Shown here piece after piece: positions 61,125 through 64,000 of a stretch of 64,000 nucleotides of DNA; within the stretch, counting starts at the first letter, position 1; the number at the start of each line of letters is the position of its first letter. The notes below the pieces were generated by a model. The model ran no database searches, was not told the origin of the DNA, and was given only the letters and a program-made list of their open reading frames with translations. The position numbers and the translations under genes are program-made. This stretch comes from Candidatus Magnetominusculus dajiuhuensis (lineage in GTDB: Bacteria; Nitrospirota; Thermodesulfovibrionia; Thermodesulfovibrionales; Magnetobacteriaceae), in NCBI GenBank assembly GCA_015233465.1, contig JADFXP010000007.1, positions 53,674-117,673 of the forward strand, in the 5' to 3' direction.

Positions 61125-62591
61125 ATGCGAGTAAGACAAAAGGCAATAACAATAGGTTTTAGCCTTATTATTGCAGGGTTTATTATTGGGTTAGTGGTTT
61201 CATCTTCTTTAGATTTGCAGAACAAGTCATCTGCACAAGTAAGAGAGGTTTCTAAAGAGAGCAAGGATTTTCTTAATCAATTTACTAAGGCTCTTACAGA
61301 GGTTTCTGAGACTGTTAAACCAGTAGTAGTTAATATTTCTACTGAGAGATCAGATAGTGGAGAGAGAAATCCGTTTGGACATTTTTTTAATGATCCTTTC
61401 TTTAGGAAATTCTTTGATGATAATGAAGATTCAATTGGACCAATGAGAAAACATAAATCAACCTCGCTTGGTTCAGGGGTCATCATAAAATCTGACGGTT
61501 ATATCATAACCAATAATCATGTTGTTAAGGATGCTGATAAGATTAATGTTCTTACTGTTGATAATAAGACGTATACAGGCAAGGTCATAGGCTCGGACCC
61601 TAAGACGGATATTGCGGTAATTAAGATTGCTGCAAATAATCTTCCAACCATAAATATAGGTGATTCAGATAAGCTGCGTGTTGGAGAGGTTGTGATTGCA
61701 ATAGGGAGCCCGTATGGACTTAATCAAACCGTAACAATGGGTATAGTGAGCGCTATTGGAAGGTCTAATGTAGGAATCTCTGATTATGAGGATTTTATTC
61801 AAACAGACGCAGCCATTAATCCCGGCAATTCAGGAGGGGCTTTAGTAAATACAAAGGGTGAACTTGTTGGTATTAATACTGCGATATTTTCAACAAGCGG
61901 AGGGTATCAAGGCATAGGATTTGCCATACCAGTAAATATAGTAAAAAGGGTAGTTGACAGCCTCATTAAGACTGGTAAGGTTGTACGCGGCTGGTTAGGT
62001 ATATCTATTCAGGATTTAACACCTGATCTTGCTAAACAATTTGGAATAGACGGAACAACGGGTGTGTTGATTGCAGATATTGTTGAAGGCGGGCCAGCGG
62101 AGAAGGTTGGCATAAAACAAGGCGACCTTATAGTGGAACTAAATAATAAGCCAATGACAAGCACTAAAGATCTAAGAAATATGATTGCAAATACACCTCC
62201 GGGCAATGCAGTAGAACTTGTAATTGTTAGAGATGGGAAAAAGAAGAAATTTTCAGTAAAGGTAGGTGAACTGCCTGATAAAATAGTTGCATCTGCTGAC
62301 GGACAGTCTACTAATAATCTAATGGGTGTCAGCGTTCAGACCCTTACGCCGATTATTAAAGAGAGGATGGATATTCCTTCAAAGGTAAAGGGCGTAATAG
62401 TTGTTGATATAGACCCTGAAAGTCCTGCTGGGAGCGTATTAAAGCAGAATGATATTATTTGCGAGGTCAATAAGACTCGTATAAGTGATATAGAGGAATT
62501 TAAAAAGATTGCAACAAAGCTCCAGCAGAAAAATAGGATACTTTTGCTTATCTATAGGGGCGGGGCATTTTTATATGTGATAATTGAATGA
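61125..62591 (+). CDS. degP: HtrA/DegP-family periplasmic serine protease
   Basis: The 488-residue protein has an N-terminal signal or anchor helix (FSLIIAGFIIGLVVSSSL), a trypsin-like protease domain with the catalytic His in YIITNNHVVKDAD, Asp in SDPKTDIAVIKI and Ser in PGNSGGALV, and two PDZ domains (RGWLGISIQDLTPDLAKQFG; NLMGVSVQTLTPIIKERMDI). It degrades or refolds misfolded envelope proteins. The Shine-Dalgarno GGAGG lies 12 bases from the ATG. It is a single gene ended by a terminator at 62635. Confidence 0.93.
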   Translation: MRVRQKAITIGFSLIIAGFIIGLVVSSSLDLQNKSSAQVREVSKESKDFLNQFTKALTEVSETVKPVVVNISTERSDSGERNPFGHFFNDPFFRKFFDDNEDSIGPMRKHKSTSLGSGVIIKSDGYIITNNHVVKDADKINVLTVDNKTYTGKVIGSDPKTDIAVIKIAANNLPTINIGDSDKLRVGEVVIAIGSPYGLNQTVTMGIVSAIGRSNVGISDYEDFIQTDAAINPGNSGGALVNTKGELVGINTAIFSTSGGYQGIGFAIPVNIVKRVVDSLIKTGKVVRGWLGISIQDLTPDLAKQFGIDGTTGVLIADIVEGGPAEKVGIKQGDLIVELNNKPMTSTKDLRNMIANTPPGNAVELVIVRDGKKKKFSVKVGELPDKIVASADGQSTNNLMGVSVQTLTPIIKERMDIPSKVKGVIVVDIDPESPAGSVLKQNDIICEVNKTRISDIEEFKKIATKLQQKNRILLLIYRGGAFLYVIIE

Positions 62592-62634
62592 GGTTTGGCA
62601 GAAAGTTTAGTTTTCGTAATTACAATTGATGATG

Positions 62635-62666
62635 CGGGTTCAAGTTGAAACCTTGAACCCGTTTTA
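62635..62666 (+). terminator. Intrinsic terminator after htrA/degP
   Basis: CGGGTTCAAG (62635-62644) and CTTGAACCCG (62652-62661) form a perfect 10-bp stem with a 7-base loop followed by TTTTAT. Confidence 0.85.
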
Positions 62667-62728
62667 TAAATAAGGGGTCTGTAGATTAAAGAGTTTCTGT
62701 TTACTATTACCCCAAATTAAGGCAGTTG

Positions 62729-63415
62729 CTACCAACCAAATTTTTTCTCTAAGAATTCAGAAAAAGTTGTACTACTTTGAGATGGGCCTCTAAAATGATA
62801 CTCCATGGCAAGTTCTTTGAATGTTTCTTCTGTCGTCTTCATTTGATAAGTTTTTTCATTAGGAAGGTGTAACTCTACGATATAATTATTACCGCTAAAT
62901 TGTGATCCATTTTTCAGCTCTGTCAGTTCCGGCATTTTTGGCAATGCTGGCATTTGGAAATTATTTAAAGAGTTTAAAATATCAGTCCCCCAATTCTTAG
63001 TAGCAGCTCGTGTCATGACAAACTCGCCCCCGCCTACAACATCGCCTTGCTGCGCGAGTCCGCCTGAGGCTTTGGTTTCGGGTGACTGTGGTGCAGTTCC
63101 GTTTTTTACATTATTTTGTCCGCCAAAGATATTTATATTGGCAATTTTATCTGAAAGTTCATCCAGCATAGCTGAGAAATCTTGTATACTTTCCTTCATT
63201 ATTGTAAATGGCTCGCTATCCTTGATCACTGTATGAAGATCTTGGAAGGATTTCTGTAAGTTATCCAATGTAGTATTCCAACTTTCCTTTGACGCTTCAA
63301 TAAATTCATTTTCACCATTATCGACTATAGCCTTAGTGTCAGCTTGATTAAAACCAATCTTAGAATTTTTGGCATTTTTTGAGGCAGCTTCAAATTCGAC
63401 TTTTGACTTAAGCAC
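62729..63415 (-). CDS. C-terminal part of a small tape-measure-like protein (locus B)
   Basis: The 228-residue frame (GTG at 63415) contains ASGGLAQQGDVVGGGEFVMT, RAATKNWGTDILNSLNNFQM and PALPKMPEL, then NYIVELHLPNEKTYQMKTTE and FSEFLEKKFGW. These blocks match the end of the protein at 20846-22168 in the same order, showing common descent. Upstream it is in the same frame as the open frame at 63428-63640, from which it is separated by one TAA at 63428-63430; the pair would make a 304-residue protein. It may be silent unless the stop is read through or an internal start is used. Confidence 0.6.
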   Translation of the reverse strand: MLKSKVEFEAASKNAKNSKIGFNQADTKAIVDNGENEFIEASKESWNTTLDNLQKSFQDLHTVIKDSEPFTIMKESIQDFSAMLDELSDKIANINIFGGQNNVKNGTAPQSPETKASGGLAQQGDVVGGGEFVMTRAATKNWGTDILNSLNNFQMPALPKMPELTELKNGSQFSGNNYIVELHLPNEKTYQMKTTEETFKELAMEYHFRGPSQSSTTFSEFLEKKFGW

Positions 63416-63427
63416 TTCTTTTGCATA

Positions 63428-63640
63428 TTATTTTAGAGCATCAATCAAAGTATGAAATGCCTCACTCAATTCTTTAAATGAGTCTTTAAGTTTTATTATT
63501 TTCTCACCTGCAACAGTCTGTATATTAGGGTTCATATTTGCTGAGGTATGAGATCCTACGGATGCATTAACGTTCTTAACATCCAAATGAAAATGGAATT
63601 CTGGGTTTACTAAACCTTTAAATGCGCCTTTACTACTCAT
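63428..63640 (-). CDS. N-terminal part of the locus-B tape-measure-like protein
   Basis: The 70-residue frame starts at an ATG with a strong Shine-Dalgarno (AAGGAGAT, 7 bases upstream) and reads SSKGAFKGLVNPEFHFHLDV and IIKLKDSFKELSEAFHTLID. It ends in TAA and then continues in frame as YAKEVLKSKVEFEAASKNAK. The good start signal suggests the gene was functional until recently. I know no function for a protein of only 70 residues of this kind. Confidence 0.55.
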   Translation of the reverse strand: MSSKGAFKGLVNPEFHFHLDVKNVNASVGSHTSANMNPNIQTVAGEKIIKLKDSFKELSEAFHTLIDALK

Positions 63641-63659
63641 GTTCTTATCTCCTTATGAT

Positions 63660-64000
63660 CTATTTTTCTACCCGAGGGTTGACAGTAAATATATACACAT
63701 AACTTTTTGATCGTCTATCAATTTCTTTTTTTATAGTCATCGTTGTACCTAGTAACTCCCAATGCTCAGTTTTGTCATACATTAAAGTAGTCTTTAAAAG
63801 ATAGTAATAGATACCATGCCAAACATTATTTGCTTGTTCATCAAGACTCTGAGTAACCTCGCCATTATATAAAACCTTTACTTGTTGATAACATACATTG
63901 GTAAATATTGTTTGTACTAAACCAGCAAATTTCTCTCGCGCAAAATTTGAACCTCCAAAATCAGCTATTTTCAACTGCGCAAACAATTCATTCGCACCGT
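63660..64000 (-). CDS. Tail-locus small protein B (5' end outside window)
   Basis: The frame is open to the window edge, so the start is beyond it. The visible 113 residues include ADFGGSNFAREKFAGLVQTI and QVKVLYNGEVTQSLDEQANN, paralogous to the end of the protein at 19739-20272 (ARERFGELTNTLL and QIKVLYNGIET), then a C-terminal part TMTIKKEIDRRSKSYVYIFT absent from the locus-A gene as now read. It precedes the tape-measure-like gene by 19 bases, the same gene order as in locus A. Function unknown. Confidence 0.6.
   Translation of the reverse strand, partial: GANELFAQLKIADFGGSNFAREKFAGLVQTIFTNVCYQQVKVLYNGEVTQSLDEQANNVWHGIYYYLLKTTLMYDKTEHWELLGTTMTIKKEIDRRSKSYVYIFTVNPRVEK

Overview
The window is an AT-rich bacterial chromosome segment (roughly one third G+C by eye) from what looks like a Gram-negative anaerobe with sulfur-based energy metabolism. 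Sequence support: an HdrA-type flavin/iron-sulfur subunit with MvhD and a TusA sulfur carrier (3-1515), a DsrC with both C-terminal cysteines (29954-30289), late corrinoid genes (cobJ-cobU-cobT-cobS at 15604-18813, cbiG at 32642-33469), a selenocysteine-type selD (55002-56057), Mla-type envelope lipid transport (40587-43118) and an hspR-controlled dnaJ-hspR-clpB operon. This combination is common in Nitrospirota (Thermodesulfovibrionia) and deltaproteobacterial sulfur metabolisers. That placement is inference; no rRNA is present.

Layout. 1-3151: hdrA(partial)-mvhD-tusA-MCP, reading right. 3200-15453: a nine-gene chemosensory operon reading left (cheW, cheW-like, cheB, cheR-TPR, hybrid cheA, then four receiver proteins carrying PAS, TPR, histidine-kinase and HD-GYP outputs). 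15604-18813: corrinoid operon. 19119-22168: remnant of a phage tail module (putative tail-assembly chaperone, small protein, broken tape-measure gene). 22305-31399: TPR protein, obg, orphan phd antitoxin with a truncated PIN toxin, heat-shock operon, dsrC, a diguanylate cyclase. 31441-32640: tRNA-Arg, MNT/HEPN pair and a broken nuclease-like gene. 32642-37848: cbiG, DUF3786 gene, heme-motif sensor kinase with its OmpR regulator, stand-alone AICAR transformylase. 37857-39741: three copies of a palindrome-rich MITE-like element around a YihY/cNMP fusion. 39734-43556: TPR lipoprotein, mlaD, a degenerate mlaF, mlaE, hisI. 43876-51411: decayed defence-island-like region centred on a 1916-residue helicase-nuclease-TPR protein, with fragments of a PLD helicase, DNA methylases and a DUF3800 protein. 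51660-62591: M23 peptidase, receiver-TM-SPOR protein, selD, GGDEF/EAL protein, DUF432-mscS, tRNA-Val, htrA. 62729-64000: a second tail-like locus, paralogous and inverted relative to the one near 20 kb.

How the genes work together. Several modules point to cyclic-di-GMP signalling: an HD-GYP output of the chemosensory operon, a REC-GGDEF cyclase and a GGDEF-EAL protein. The MCP is head-on to the che operon and lies one base after tusA, suggesting the chemosensory pathway may be read together with a redox/sulfur electron-transfer module. Accessory genes (tail-like loci, defence-like region, nuclease after the HEPN gene) repeatedly carry in-frame stops or frameshifts, while housekeeping genes are intact.

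The observations most worth following are the selenocysteine UGA in selD, the MITE-like family whose hairpins vary in a compensatory way, the helicase-nuclease-TPR protein that runs in frame through a single TAA into a receiver lacking its phospho-aspartate, the MlaF homologue that has lost all its ATPase motifs, and the two inverted tail-like loci.
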